This document shows, piece by piece, positions 1 through 7,017 of a stretch of DNA of 13,216 nt. The position numbers were made by a program, and so were the translations under genes. A model generated the notes under the pieces. That model searched no databases. It was not told the DNA's origin and worked only from the letters and a program-made list of their open reading frames with translations. Each line of letters starts with the position of its first letter. Position 1 is the first letter of the stretch. Origin of the DNA: Actinomycetota bacterium (GTDB lineage Bacteria > Actinomycetota > Actinomycetes > Actinomycetales > Cellulomonadaceae); NCBI GenBank assembly GCA_018898235.1, contig JAHIJU010000357.1, positions 1-13,216 of the forward strand, written 5' to 3'.

Positions 1-283
1 CCTCGTGCTGGAGCTCCTGGAGAAGGAGAGCCTCAACGCCGAACAGCTCGCGACGATCTTCGAGCCGGTGACCAAGCGGCCGGAGCGCGAGGTGTGGCTG
101 TCCAGCAAGGAGCGGGCCGTCTCGGCGCGCCCGCCGGTGCTGACCCCGGCCGAGACCGCCGCCCAGGGCGACGCCCCGGTGGTGCCGCAGGACGAGGCGG
201 CCGCGGCGCACGACGAGCACCCGGCCGTGCAGGTCGTCGAGGTGCCGCCGGAGCAGACCCCGACGCCGGGGCTGCCCGACTGA
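1..283 (+). CDS. ftsH: ATP-dependent zinc metalloprotease FtsH, C-terminal end (partial)
   Basis: Only the last ~93 codons are present; the gene enters from the left edge and stops at TGA 281-283. FtsH is a membrane-anchored AAA+ protease that degrades membrane and some soluble proteins. The visible part carries neither the ATPase nor the protease motifs. The call rests on the tail, LLEKESLNAEQLATIFEPV followed by KRPEREVW, which matches the helical end of the protease domain in actinobacterial FtsH, and on its position directly upstream of folE as in mycobacteria. After this helix comes a disordered tail of about 50 residues rich in Pro, Ala, Glu and Asp, typical of actinobacterial FtsH. The GTG at 5 is an internal valine, not a start. 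Family assignment is fairly sure given the context; nothing can be said about catalytic integrity. Confidence 0.82.
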   Translation, partial: LVLELLEKESLNAEQLATIFEPVTKRPEREVWLSSKERAVSARPPVLTPAETAAQGDAPVVPQDEAAAAHDEHPAVQVVEVPPEQTPTPGLPD

Positions 284-343
284 CGGCTGCGTGCCCGACG
301 GCGGCCCGACAGCCGCATGTGGGGGCGCCGCCCGGCCGCTCGC

Positions 344-356
344 TACGCTCGACGGA
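344..356 (+). promoter_or_regulatory. Candidate leaderless promoter of folE (-10 TACGCT)
   Basis: TACGCT lies at 344-349 and the ATG of folE begins six bases later at 356. If the A of ATG is +1, the hexamer occupies -12 to -7, the standard geometry of a TANNNT actinobacterial -10 box for a transcript that begins at the start codon. No Shine-Dalgarno sequence precedes the ATG and no convincing -35 box is visible. This also supports ATG 356 over the upstream in-frame ATG at 317. Confidence 0.6.
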
Positions 357-1039
357 TGGACGACTGCTCGGCGCCCGAGGCACCCGGTTCGGCGGACTCC
401 CACGGCTCGCCCGAGCACCTCGGCGCACCGGCCTCGGTGATCGGGCCGATCTCGGCGCCGGGGCGCTCGATCGGCGCGTACGACGGCGACGGTGTCCGTG
501 CCGCGGTGCGGCAGCTCCTCACGGCGATCGGCGAGGACCCCGACCGCGAGGGCCTGCGCGACACCCCGGACCGCGTCGCCCGCTCCTACGCCGAGATCTT
601 CGCGGGCCTGCGGGCCGATCCGGCCGATGTGCTCGCCACCACCTTCGACCTCGGCCATCAGGAGATGGTGCTGGTCAAGGACATCCCGGTGTACTCGATG
701 TGCGAGCACCACCTGCTGCCCTTCCACGGTGTCGCGCACGTCGGCTACATCCCGGGCGCCACCGGACGGATCACCGGGCTGTCCAAGCTGGCGCGGCTGG
801 TCGACCTCTACGCACGCCGGCCCCAGGTGCAGGAGCGGCTCACCACCCAGGTGGCCGATGCGATGGTCGACCACCTGGCTCCGCGCGGGGTGCTCGTCGT
901 CGTCGAGTGCGACCACCTGTGCATGGCGATGCGGGGGGTGCGCACGCCCGGGGCGCGCACCGTGACCTCGGCGGTGCGGGGTGCGATGCGGGACGTCGCC
1001 ACGCGTGCCGAGGCGATGAGCCTGGTGCTCGGACGGTAG
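356..1039 (+). CDS. folE: GTP cyclohydrolase I
   Basis: A 227-residue protein that converts GTP to 7,8-dihydroneopterin triphosphate and formate, the first step of folate synthesis; the family works as a cytoplasmic decamer with one zinc per subunit. The zinc and catalytic motifs are intact: SMCEHHLLP at 114-122 supplies Cys116, His118 and His119, and CDHLCMAMRG at 185-194 supplies His187 and Cys189. Also visible are DREGLRDTPDRVA (63-75), TGLSKLARLVD (140-150) and the RRPQVQERLT segment (154-163). The first ~40 residues are low-complexity and lie outside the catalytic domain, as is common in actinobacteria. ATG 356 is chosen because a -10 box sits at leaderless spacing; an in-frame ATG at 317 would add 13 arginine-rich residues without family support. 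A 97-base gap with a second promoter separates it from folP. Confidence 0.96.
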   Translation: MDDCSAPEAPGSADSHGSPEHLGAPASVIGPISAPGRSIGAYDGDGVRAAVRQLLTAIGEDPDREGLRDTPDRVARSYAEIFAGLRADPADVLATTFDLGHQEMVLVKDIPVYSMCEHHLLPFHGVAHVGYIPGATGRITGLSKLARLVDLYARRPQVQERLTTQVADAMVDHLAPRGVLVVVECDHLCMAMRGVRTPGARTVTSAVRGAMRDVATRAEAMSLVLGR

Positions 1040-1124
1040 CGCGACCCGCCGGACGGTCCGCCGCGAGCGACCGCGCCCGGCAGATCCGACGCGGTCCCGG
1101 TTCGGCCCGCCGTGGCCCAGCGCC

Positions 1125-1137
1125 TAGGCTCGGCCTG
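1125..1137 (+). promoter_or_regulatory. Candidate leaderless promoter of folP (-10 TAGGCT)
   Basis: TAGGCT at 1125-1130 ends six bases before the GTG start at 1137, again placing the hexamer at -12 to -7 with the start codon as +1. There is no Shine-Dalgarno sequence before the GTG. It lies in the 97-base folE-folP gap, so the long downstream gene chain probably has its own promoter here. No clear -35 box is seen. Confidence 0.58.
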
Positions 1138-2027
1138 TGAGTGTCGCCGCACCGTCGGGTGCCCTGCTGGGCCGTTCGGGCCTGCCCCGCGTGCCGGCGC
1201 GCACCCTCGTGATGGGTGTCGTCAACGTGACGCCGGACTCGTTCTCGGACGGCGGGCGGTGGCTGGACCATGACGCCGCGCTCGCCCACGGGCTCGAGCT
1301 CCTGGATCAGGGGGCCGACCTCGTCGATGTCGGCGGTGAGTCCACCCGCCCGGGGGCCGAGCGGGTGCCCGTCGACGAGGAGCTCGCCCGCGTGCTGCCG
1401 GTGATCGGAGCGCTCGTCGGCCACGGGGTCCTGGTCAGCGTCGACACCACGCGCGCGCAGGTCGCGCAGGCCGCGCTCGACGCCGGGGCGGTCCTGGTCA
1501 ACGACGTGTCCGGCGGCCTGGGCGATCCGGACATGGCGCCGCTGGTCGCGGCCACGGGTGCGGCCTACGTCGCGACGCACTGGCGCGGCCCGTCCGATGT
1601 GATGGATGCGGCGGACAGCTACGGCGACGTGGTCACCGACGTGCGCCGCGAGCTTGCCGCGCGGCTCGCCGTGCTGCGAGCCGCCGGGGTGCGCGACGAC
1701 CAGGTGGTGCTGGACCCGGGGTTGGGTTTCGCCAAGTCGGGGGCCAGCAACTGGCCGCTGCTCGGGCGGCTGGACGAGCTGGTGGCCGATGGTTTCCCGG
1801 TGCTCGTCGGGGCGAGCCGCAAGCGGTTCCTGGGAACGCTGCTGGCCGGCTCGGACGGGACGCCGGCGCCGCCGACGGCCCGGGACGGTGCGACCGCCGC
1901 GGTGTCCGCGCTGGCCGCGGCCGCCGGTGCGTGGGCGGTCCGGGTGCACGAGGTGCGCGCGTCGGTGGACGCGGTACGGGTGGGTGCCGCGTGGGCGGCG
2001 GCCCGCCGGGACGGAGAGGGACGATGA
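1137..2027 (+). CDS. folP: Dihydropteroate synthase
   Basis: A 296-residue TIM-barrel enzyme that condenses 6-hydroxymethyl-7,8-dihydropterin diphosphate with p-aminobenzoate to give 7,8-dihydropteroate; it is the sulfonamide target. Family motifs are complete and in order: MGVVNVTPDSFSDGG (26-40), GGESTRPGA (66-74), SVDTT (101-105), NDVSGG (122-127), LDPGLGFAK (192-200), GASRKRFLG (225-233) and RVHEVRASVDA (269-279). The last normally reads RVHDV; the Asp-to-Glu change is conservative and the Arg and His that contact the pterin are kept. Length is usual for the family. The GTG start is chosen because a -10 box lies at leaderless spacing and the conserved core begins at residue 26. The stop overlaps the folB-folK start (ATGA), implying translational coupling. 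It corresponds to mycobacterial folP1 by synteny. Confidence 0.96.
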   Translation: MSVAAPSGALLGRSGLPRVPARTLVMGVVNVTPDSFSDGGRWLDHDAALAHGLELLDQGADLVDVGGESTRPGAERVPVDEELARVLPVIGALVGHGVLVSVDTTRAQVAQAALDAGAVLVNDVSGGLGDPDMAPLVAATGAAYVATHWRGPSDVMDAADSYGDVVTDVRRELAARLAVLRAAGVRDDQVVLDPGLGFAKSGASNWPLLGRLDELVADGFPVLVGASRKRFLGTLLAGSDGTPAPPTARDGATAAVSALAAAAGAWAVRVHEVRASVDAVRVGAAWAAARRDGEGR

Positions 2028-3580
2028 CCACGCAGGACGAGCAGGATCTGGTGGTGGGCGCCGACGGTCGGCGGCTCGACCGCATCGAGCTGCGTGGACT
2101 GGCCGCACAGGGGCGGCACGGTGTGCACGAGCACGAGCGTCGGGACGGGCAGCGGTTCGTCGCGGACGTCGTGGTGCACCTCGACACACGTCGGGCCGCC
2201 GCGGGCGACGACCTGGTCCACACGGTCGACTACGGCGTGCTGGCCCGTCAGGTCGTGGCGCTGCTCGGCGGGGAGCCCGCCGACCTGCTCGAGACGCTGG
2301 CCGAACGGATCGCGGCAACGGTCCTGGCGAACCCGCAGGTCGAGGCCGTGGACGTCGCCGTCCACAAACCGCAGGCGCCGCTCCCGCTGGAGTTCGACGA
2401 TGTCGTGGTCACGATCCGCCGCGACCGGGTCAAGCTGCCCGCGGCCGAGCCCTACGAGGCGCCGGTGGCGGACGCCCCCGCGCAGCCCGCGGTGCTGCCT
2501 GCGCCGACGACCCCCCACTCGCAGCATGCGGCCCCCGACCCCGTGGTCGTCGAACCTGTGGTCGTCGAACCGGTGGTGCCGGCCCTGGCCCCGGCCGATG
2601 TCACCGCCGAGGGCTCGCCCGTGGTGAGCGACGGCGAGCAGCTCCCGACCTCCGTCGACTGGATCCCTGGGCCGGGGCACGCCGAGGTGCTCCCGACCCC
2701 GCCGTGGCCCCGTCGCGACGGCGCCGGTGACGACGGACCGGTCGCGACCGAGGTCGCCGCCGCCCCGGTGGGCGTCCCCGGGTCGCCGCTGGCAGCCCTC
2801 GGCCTCGTGCCCGTCCCGGTGCCCGCAGGCGCGCCCGGCCCCGCGGAGGTGCTCGCCGCCGCACCGGCCGCCGAACCCGCGTCCCTGCCTCCTGCGTTCG
2901 CCCCGTCGGCGCCCCTCGTCCCGCCGCCCGTCGACTCCCCGGCCATCATCGTGTCCGCGTCCCAGCCGGTCGCGGCGCCGCTCCCGGAGCCCGCACCCGT
3001 CGCGGTCGAGCTCGACCGCGACTCGGACGAGGTGCTCGACCGGCTGCCGTCCCAGCTGGTCGACGTCGTGATCGCGCTCGGCGGCAACCTCGGGCCGGTG
3101 CAGGACACGTTGCGGTGGGCCGTCCAGCGGCTGCGGGCCACCCCGGGCCTGGAGGTCACGGCGGTCGGTCCGCTCGCCCGGACGGCTGCCGTCGGCGTGA
3201 CAGATCAGCCGGACTTCCTCAACTCGGTGGTGCTGGCCCGCAGCCTGCTGCCGCCGCGTGAGCTGCTCAACCGCCTGCGCGCCATCGAGCAGGAGGCCGG
3301 GCGTGAGCGGCACGAACGGTGGGGGCCGCGCACCCTCGACCTCGACATCATCGTGTACGGGACCCTCGCGGTCGTGACCGACGAGCTGGAGCTGCCGCAC
3401 CCGCGGGCGCACGAACGGGCGTTCGTGCTGCTGCCGTGGGCCGCGGTCGAACCCGATGCGGTGCTGCCCGGCCTCGGCGGGGGGCCGGTCGCCGCGCTCG
3501 GTGCCACCGCCCCGGACACCGACGGTCTGCGGTGGGTGCCCGGCGACTGGCTGGCGCAGGACGGCTCGCAGGTGTCGTGA
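2024..3580 (+). CDS. folBK: Fused dihydroneopterin aldolase / HPPK (FolB-FolK)
   Basis: A single 518-codon reading frame joins two consecutive folate enzymes. Residues ~18-137 are FolB, which cleaves 7,8-dihydroneopterin to 6-hydroxymethyl-7,8-dihydropterin and glycolaldehyde. Visible there are GVHEHERRDGQRF with Glu38, HTVDYGVL with Tyr70, LLETLAERIA with Glu90 and the catalytic Lys115 in VAVHKPQAPLP. Residues ~346-500 are FolK, which pyrophosphorylates that product: ALGGNLG (351-357), QPDFLNSVV (395-403), RWGPRTLDLDI (432-442) with Mg-binding Asp439 and Asp441, and LPHPRAHERAFVLLPW (457-472). The ~208 residues between are Pro/Ala/Val-rich, probably disordered, and include a doubled VVVEP. 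In M. tuberculosis folB and folK are separate genes. The start ATG 2024 overlaps the folP stop and has GGAGAGGG at 2013-2020. Both domains look catalytically complete. Confidence 0.92.
   Translation: MTTQDEQDLVVGADGRRLDRIELRGLAAQGRHGVHEHERRDGQRFVADVVVHLDTRRAAAGDDLVHTVDYGVLARQVVALLGGEPADLLETLAERIAATVLANPQVEAVDVAVHKPQAPLPLEFDDVVVTIRRDRVKLPAAEPYEAPVADAPAQPAVLPAPTTPHSQHAAPDPVVVEPVVVEPVVPALAPADVTAEGSPVVSDGEQLPTSVDWIPGPGHAEVLPTPPWPRRDGAGDDGPVATEVAAAPVGVPGSPLAALGLVPVPVPAGAPGPAEVLAAAPAAEPASLPPAFAPSAPLVPPPVDSPAIIVSASQPVAAPLPEPAPVAVELDRDSDEVLDRLPSQLVDVVIALGGNLGPVQDTLRWAVQRLRATPGLEVTAVGPLARTAAVGVTDQPDFLNSVVLARSLLPPRELLNRLRAIEQEAGRERHERWGPRTLDLDIIVYGTLAVVTDELELPHPRAHERAFVLLPWAAVEPDAVLPGLGGGPVAALGATAPDTDGLRWVPGDWLAQDGSQVS
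2543..2571 (+). repeat. Two-copy 15-base in-frame repeat in the FolB-FolK linker
   Basis: GTGGTCGTCGAACC occurs at 2543-2556 and again at 2558-2571, a period of 15 bases encoding VVVEP twice (residues ~174-183), followed by a degenerate third VVP. It keeps the frame and lies wholly in the low-complexity linker. It shows that the linker can grow by tandem duplication and is unlikely to have a regulatory role. Confidence 0.8.
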
Positions 3581-4071
3581 TGGCCGCCACCCGCTGGCGC
3601 ACGCTGCTGGGCATCGCCGTGGTCCTCGCCGCGATCACCTGGTACCTGCTGCGGCTCGTCGTCGGTCAGGGCGGTGTCGTGCCGTCCGTCGGCTGGCTGG
3701 TGCTCCCGGTCGAGCTGATCATCGCCCTCATCGTGCTCAGGCTGGGCTGGGCCGTGCGCCAGTACCTGCACGGCCGCCGTCCCGATCTGGACCCGGTCCG
3801 GGCGGCGCGCACCGCGGTGCTCGCCAAGGCCGCCTGCTACACGGGGGCGCTGCTGCTCGGCTTCTACGGCGGGACCGCGCTGGCGCTGCTCAGCGATCTC
3901 GCGGCACCCGGCAACGGTGGGCGCGCCGGTTCGGCCGGTCTGGCCGCTGCCGGCGCCCTCGTGCTGGCCATCGCCGGTCTGGTGGTCGAGCGGTTCTGCC
4001 GGGTCCCCCCACCGTCGGCCGACGGCAAGGACGTGGCCGGGACGCCCGAGCCCGGACCGGTGGCCGGCTGA
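3580..4071 (+). CDS. DUF3180 family membrane protein
   Basis: A 163-residue integral membrane protein of unknown function. Four hydrophobic stretches are visible at about 8-28, 37-57, 82-106 and 118-139, with positively charged loops between the second and third (HGRRPDLDPVRAARTAVLAKA, residues 64-84). The RAARTAVLAKA...YTGALLLGFYGG stretch and the location directly after folK match the DUF3180 family, which occupies this place in mycobacteria (Rv3605c). The C-terminal ~20 residues are hydrophilic. The start is ATG 3580, overlapping the upstream TGA by one base; an in-frame GTG at 3577 is an equally reasonable start with a GTGA overlap. No enzymatic motif is seen. The constant link to folate and pantothenate genes may be operon economy rather than shared function. 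Confidence 0.82.
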   Translation: MAATRWRTLLGIAVVLAAITWYLLRLVVGQGGVVPSVGWLVLPVELIIALIVLRLGWAVRQYLHGRRPDLDPVRAARTAVLAKAACYTGALLLGFYGGTALALLSDLAAPGNGGRAGSAGLAAAGALVLAIAGLVVERFCRVPPPSADGKDVAGTPEPGPVAG

Positions 4072-4091
4072 ACCGATGGGAGGATGGCCCC

Positions 4092-4580
4092 ATGGCTGAC
4101 GTCCCGTTCGACCCCGCTGACCTCGTCTGGACCCGGGTGTCCGGGAGGCTCGCGGCGGCCCGGCTGGTGGTGGCCGCCTGCTGGCTGGCGCCGCTGCTCA
4201 TCGGGACCGTCGTGCTCGCGGTGCTGGTCCCGGCACCCTGGCTGTGGGCGTTCCCGGTCGCCGTGCTCGCGCTCATGGTGTGGGTGACGTGGCTGGTGCC
4301 GCGCCAGGTGCGGGCCCTGGGGTACGCCGAGCGCGACGAGGATCTGCTCATCGTGCGCGGCATCATGTTCCGCTCGCTCGTGGTGGTGCCGTACGGGCGG
4401 ATGCAGTACGTCGACGTGAACGCCGGTCCGATCGACCGGTCGATGCAGATCGCCACCGTGCAGCTCCATACCGCCGCCCCGGGCAGTCAGGCCGAGATCT
4501 CCGGGCTCCCGCCGGCCGAGGCTGCGCGGCTGCGCGACCGCCTCGCCTCGCGCGGCGAGGCGCGACTGGCCGGGCTGTGA
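4092..4580 (+). CDS. Bacterial PH-domain (YdbS-like) membrane protein
   Basis: A 162-residue protein with two transmembrane segments at about 25-46 and 50-70, followed by a short bacterial PH-like domain (about 75-155). The domain shows the usual order: a strand with DEDLLIVRGIMFR (82-94), then the VVPYGRMQYVDVNAGPIDRSM turn, then a strand ATVQLHTAA. This is the bPH2 (DUF304/YdbS) pattern. Function is not established for the actinobacterial members; Bacillus YdbS/YdbT are membrane proteins tied to resistance to membrane-active peptides, as I recall. ATG 4092 has an excellent GGGAGGA at 4078-4084. This is the only start in the chain after folP with a small gap (20 bases) rather than an overlap. 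The stop overlaps the next gene by GTGA, so it is probably made together with the larger PH protein. Confidence 0.83.
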   Translation: MADVPFDPADLVWTRVSGRLAAARLVVAACWLAPLLIGTVVLAVLVPAPWLWAFPVAVLALMVWVTWLVPRQVRALGYAERDEDLLIVRGIMFRSLVVVPYGRMQYVDVNAGPIDRSMQIATVQLHTAAPGSQAEISGLPPAEAARLRDRLASRGEARLAGL

Positions 4581-6076
4581 GCGGGCAGGTCAGCGACCCG
4601 ACGAGCCCACCGCTGGACGCGCCGGTCTGGCGGCGGATGCACCCGGTGACCCCGGTGCTGCGCGGCTGGAAGGTCTTCGCTGGTGTGCTGCTCGTGGTGG
4701 GCTACCAGGCGAGCGACAACATCAGCTCGGCGACGCGGGTGCTGGCGGGCCGGGGCTGGCTGCTGGTGCTGGCGGGCCTCGGCGTCGTGGCGCTGATCGG
4801 TTTCGTCTACTCGGCGATCGCGTGGCGGATGACGCGGTTCGCCGTGACCGATGACGCCGTCCACCTGCGCAGCGGCATCGTGTTCCGCCAGCAGCGCCAG
4901 GCGCGGCTGGACCGCCTGCAGGCCGTCGACGTGGTGCGGCCCCTGCTGGCCCAGCTCGTCGGGCTGTCCGAGCTCCGGCTGGAGGTCGCCGGTGGTGCGG
5001 GCTCGGCCGTCTCGCTGGCGTTCCTGCGCGAGCAGGAGGCCGAGGAGCTGCGTGCCGAGCTGCTGGCGTTGTCCGCGGGGCTGCACCGGCCGGCGGACGC
5101 CGCGTCCCCGGCGGAACCGTCCGCGCCCGTGGCCGGTGCTCCGGACGTCACGGCACCGAAGGCTGCGCCCGCGTTCGAGACCGCGCCGGAGTACCAGGTC
5201 TACGAGGTGCCGCTGGGCCGGCTGCTCGCCTCCGTGCTGGCCTCGGGCGCCGTGGCCTGGTTGCTGCTCCTCCTGATCGGCCTCGTCGTGCTGTCGGTGA
5301 CGACCGCGGACTTCGGGTCCGCGTTGTTCGCGCTGCCGATGGTGCTCGGCGTGGTGAGCGTGGTCTGGGCCCGCGTCAATGGCGGCGCGTCGTTCCGGGC
5401 GGCGACGTCACCCGACGGCATCCGGCTGCGGCACGGGCTCACCGAGGCGCGCGCCCAGACGGTGCCGCCGGGCCGCGTGCAGGCCGTGAGCATCCACCAG
5501 GGTCCGCTGTGGCGCCGGCCCGACTGGTGGCGGGTGCAGATCAACGTCGCGGGCTACGGGCACGAGGAGTCCAGCGGTGAACGTGAGTCGGTGCTGCACC
5601 CGGTCGCCACGCGCGAGGAGGCCCGGACGGCGCTGTGGTTGGTGCTGCCGGACCTCGGCGTCCCGGACCCGGTGGCCACGCTCGACGCCGCGCTCACGGG
5701 GACCGGGTCCGATGGCGGGTTCGTGGCGGCTCCGCGGCGCTCGGTGTGGGTGGACCCCGTCGGGTGGCGCCGTCACGGCGTGCTGGTCACCGACCGGGCA
5801 CTGATCCTGCGCTCGGGCCGGTTCTGGCGACGCGTCGTCGTGGTGCCCCATGAGCGGACCCAGTCCCTCGGTCTCACCCAGGGTCCGGTGCAGCGCGCGC
5901 TGCGGGTGGCCACGTTCGTGCTGCACTCCACCCCGGGCCCGGTGGCGCCGCGGGTCGAGCACCTGGACGCCCAGGTCGCGGGCGATCTGCTGCACGAGCA
6001 GGCCGACCGGGCCCGCCGGGCCCGCGCGGACGCGGCACCCGAGCAGTGGATGCGCCCGCCGGAGACGCGGCCGTGA
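4577..6076 (+). CDS. Multi-PH-domain (YdbT-like) membrane protein
   Basis: A 499-residue protein with repeated units of membrane segments plus bacterial PH domains. Hydrophobic segments lie near 32-45, 60-82, 213-242 and 246-265. PH-like units lie near 82-165 (TDDAVHLRSGIVFRQQRQARLDRLQAVDV), 270-358 (SPDGIRLRHGLTEARAQTVPPGRVQAV) and 398-475 (TDRALILRSGRFWRRVVVVPHERTQSL); each contains the strand, arginine-rich turn and 'xxxRxQ' motif of bPH2 domains. Residues 166-205 are a Pro/Ala-rich linker between the first unit and the second membrane pair. Length and layout match YdbT-type proteins, which pair with a shorter YdbS, as here. The start GTG 4577 overlaps the previous stop (GTGA), and the stop overlaps the next start the same way. 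Role unknown; an envelope or membrane-homeostasis part is an inference from family and topology. Confidence 0.82.
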   Translation: MSGQVSDPTSPPLDAPVWRRMHPVTPVLRGWKVFAGVLLVVGYQASDNISSATRVLAGRGWLLVLAGLGVVALIGFVYSAIAWRMTRFAVTDDAVHLRSGIVFRQQRQARLDRLQAVDVVRPLLAQLVGLSELRLEVAGGAGSAVSLAFLREQEAEELRAELLALSAGLHRPADAASPAEPSAPVAGAPDVTAPKAAPAFETAPEYQVYEVPLGRLLASVLASGAVAWLLLLLIGLVVLSVTTADFGSALFALPMVLGVVSVVWARVNGGASFRAATSPDGIRLRHGLTEARAQTVPPGRVQAVSIHQGPLWRRPDWWRVQINVAGYGHEESSGERESVLHPVATREEARTALWLVLPDLGVPDPVATLDAALTGTGSDGGFVAAPRRSVWVDPVGWRRHGVLVTDRALILRSGRFWRRVVVVPHERTQSLGLTQGPVQRALRVATFVLHSTPGPVAPRVEHLDAQVAGDLLHEQADRARRARADAAPEQWMRPPETRP

Positions 6077-7017
6077 CCGATCCGTCGACCCGCCCGGGAC
6101 GGCTCGGTGTCGGAGTGGTCGGTGTCGGCCGGGTCGGTGCCGCGCTGGGCAATGCGCTGCGGGCCGTCGGGCATCCGGTGATCGCCTGCAGCGCGATCTC
6201 CCAGCAGTCCCGTGAGCGGGCCGAGGCCATGCTGCCGGGCGTCCCGGTGCTCGACGTGCCCGAGGTGGTCCGTCGCGCCGAGCTGGTGCTGCTCACGGTG
6301 CCCGACGACGAGCTCGAGCCGCTGGTCGCCGGGCTGGCCGAGCTGGGTGCCTGGCAGCTGGGTCAGCTCGTGGTGCACACCGCCGGACGCTACGGGGTCG
6401 AGGTGCTGGCACCGGCGCGCGAGGCCGGTGCGATCTGCCTGGCGATCCACCCGGCGATGACCTTCACCGGCACCTCGCTCGACCTGGTGCACCTGGAGGG
6501 CACGACGTTCGCGGTGACGGCGCAGGCGCCGTTCCTGCCGATCGGCCAGGCGCTCGTCGTCGAGCTCGGCGGCGAACCGGTGGTGCTGGCCGAGGAGCAG
6601 CGCGGGCTCTACCACGCGGCCCTGGCGCACGGTGCGAACCACCTGGTGGTGCTGGTCGCCCAGGCTGCACAGGCGTTGGCGGCCGCGGGGGTGCCCGATC
6701 CGGGTCGCACGCTGCGCCCGCTCCTGGACGCCGCCCTGGACGGTGCGCTGCGGGCGCAGTCACCTCCCGGTGACGGCGAGCGGACCGGGCCGGGGGCGAT
6801 CCTGGCGCTCACCGGGCCGGTGCGCCGGGGCGACCCGGATGCCGTGGCACGCCACCTGGCCGAGCTGTCCGCCTGGGCGGCGACCAGCGGTGCGGTGGAT
6901 GTGACGGTGACCTACCGGGACCTGGCGCGTGCCGCGACGGTGCGGGCGCTGGCCGCCGGACTGCTGGACGAGGCGGCCGCTCAGCGGCTGCTCGATACCC
7001 TGATGGAGGGGCTGTGA
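6073..7017 (+). CDS. Rossmann-fold and DUF2520 protein, candidate ketopantoate reductase
   Basis: A 314-residue predicted NAD(P)-dependent oxidoreductase. The N-terminal Rossmann domain has GVGVVGVGRVGAALG (12-26) with the GxGxxG dinucleotide motif, a second strand ending HPVIACSAIS, and TVPDDELEPLV (75-85). The C-terminal helical domain carries the DUF2520 signatures AIHPAMTFTG (124-133), RGLYHAALAHGANHLVVL (177-194), LTGPVRRGD (246-253) and YRDLAR (281-286). It corresponds to Rv3603c by position. It lies directly upstream of panC with a GTGA overlap, which suggests a pantothenate role. I recall that a DUF2520-type protein (PanG) replaces PanE as ketopantoate reductase in Francisella, so this function is plausible but not shown here. 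GTG 6073 is preferred over in-frame ATG 6046 because GGAG lies 8 bases upstream and the start overlaps the previous stop. Confidence 0.85.
   Translation: MTDPSTRPGRLGVGVVGVGRVGAALGNALRAVGHPVIACSAISQQSRERAEAMLPGVPVLDVPEVVRRAELVLLTVPDDELEPLVAGLAELGAWQLGQLVVHTAGRYGVEVLAPAREAGAICLAIHPAMTFTGTSLDLVHLEGTTFAVTAQAPFLPIGQALVVELGGEPVVLAEEQRGLYHAALAHGANHLVVLVAQAAQALAAAGVPDPGRTLRPLLDAALDGALRAQSPPGDGERTGPGAILALTGPVRRGDPDAVARHLAELSAWAATSGAVDVTVTYRDLARAATVRALAAGLLDEAAAQRLLDTLMEGL

Noticed and set aside
284..315. Inverted arms CGGCTG (284-289) and CAGCCG (310-315) after the ftsH stop
   Set aside because: Only six base pairs around a 20-base loop with no T-tract; such pairs are common by chance at this GC content, so it is not called a terminator.
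317..355. Upstream in-frame ATG at 317 as the folE start
   Set aside because: It would add 13 Arg/Ala-rich residues without family support, has no ribosome binding site, and conflicts with the -10 box placed at leaderless spacing from ATG 356.
1137..2027. RVHEV instead of RVHDV and THWRG instead of MHWRG in FolP as possible sulfonamide-resistance changes
   Set aside because: Both are conservative or lineage-type differences, and the pterin-contacting Arg and His and all other motifs are intact. No resistance claim can be supported.
840..2318. Long minus-strand open frame of 492 codons opposite folE, folP and folB
   Set aside because: Typical antisense shadow of GC-rich coding DNA: Arg/Pro/His-rich translation with no recognisable domain, opposite genes with intact catalytic motifs.
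1619..3412. Minus-strand open frame of 597 codons opposite folP and folB-folK
   Set aside because: The composition is that of a reversed GC-rich frame (runs of Arg, Gly and His). The plus strand encodes clear enzymes, so it is treated as a shadow.
6046..6072. ATG 6046 as the start of the DUF2520 protein
   Set aside because: It lies 30 bases inside the upstream gene with poor ribosome binding sequence, while GTG 6073 has GGAG at good spacing and the GTGA overlap used by its neighbours.
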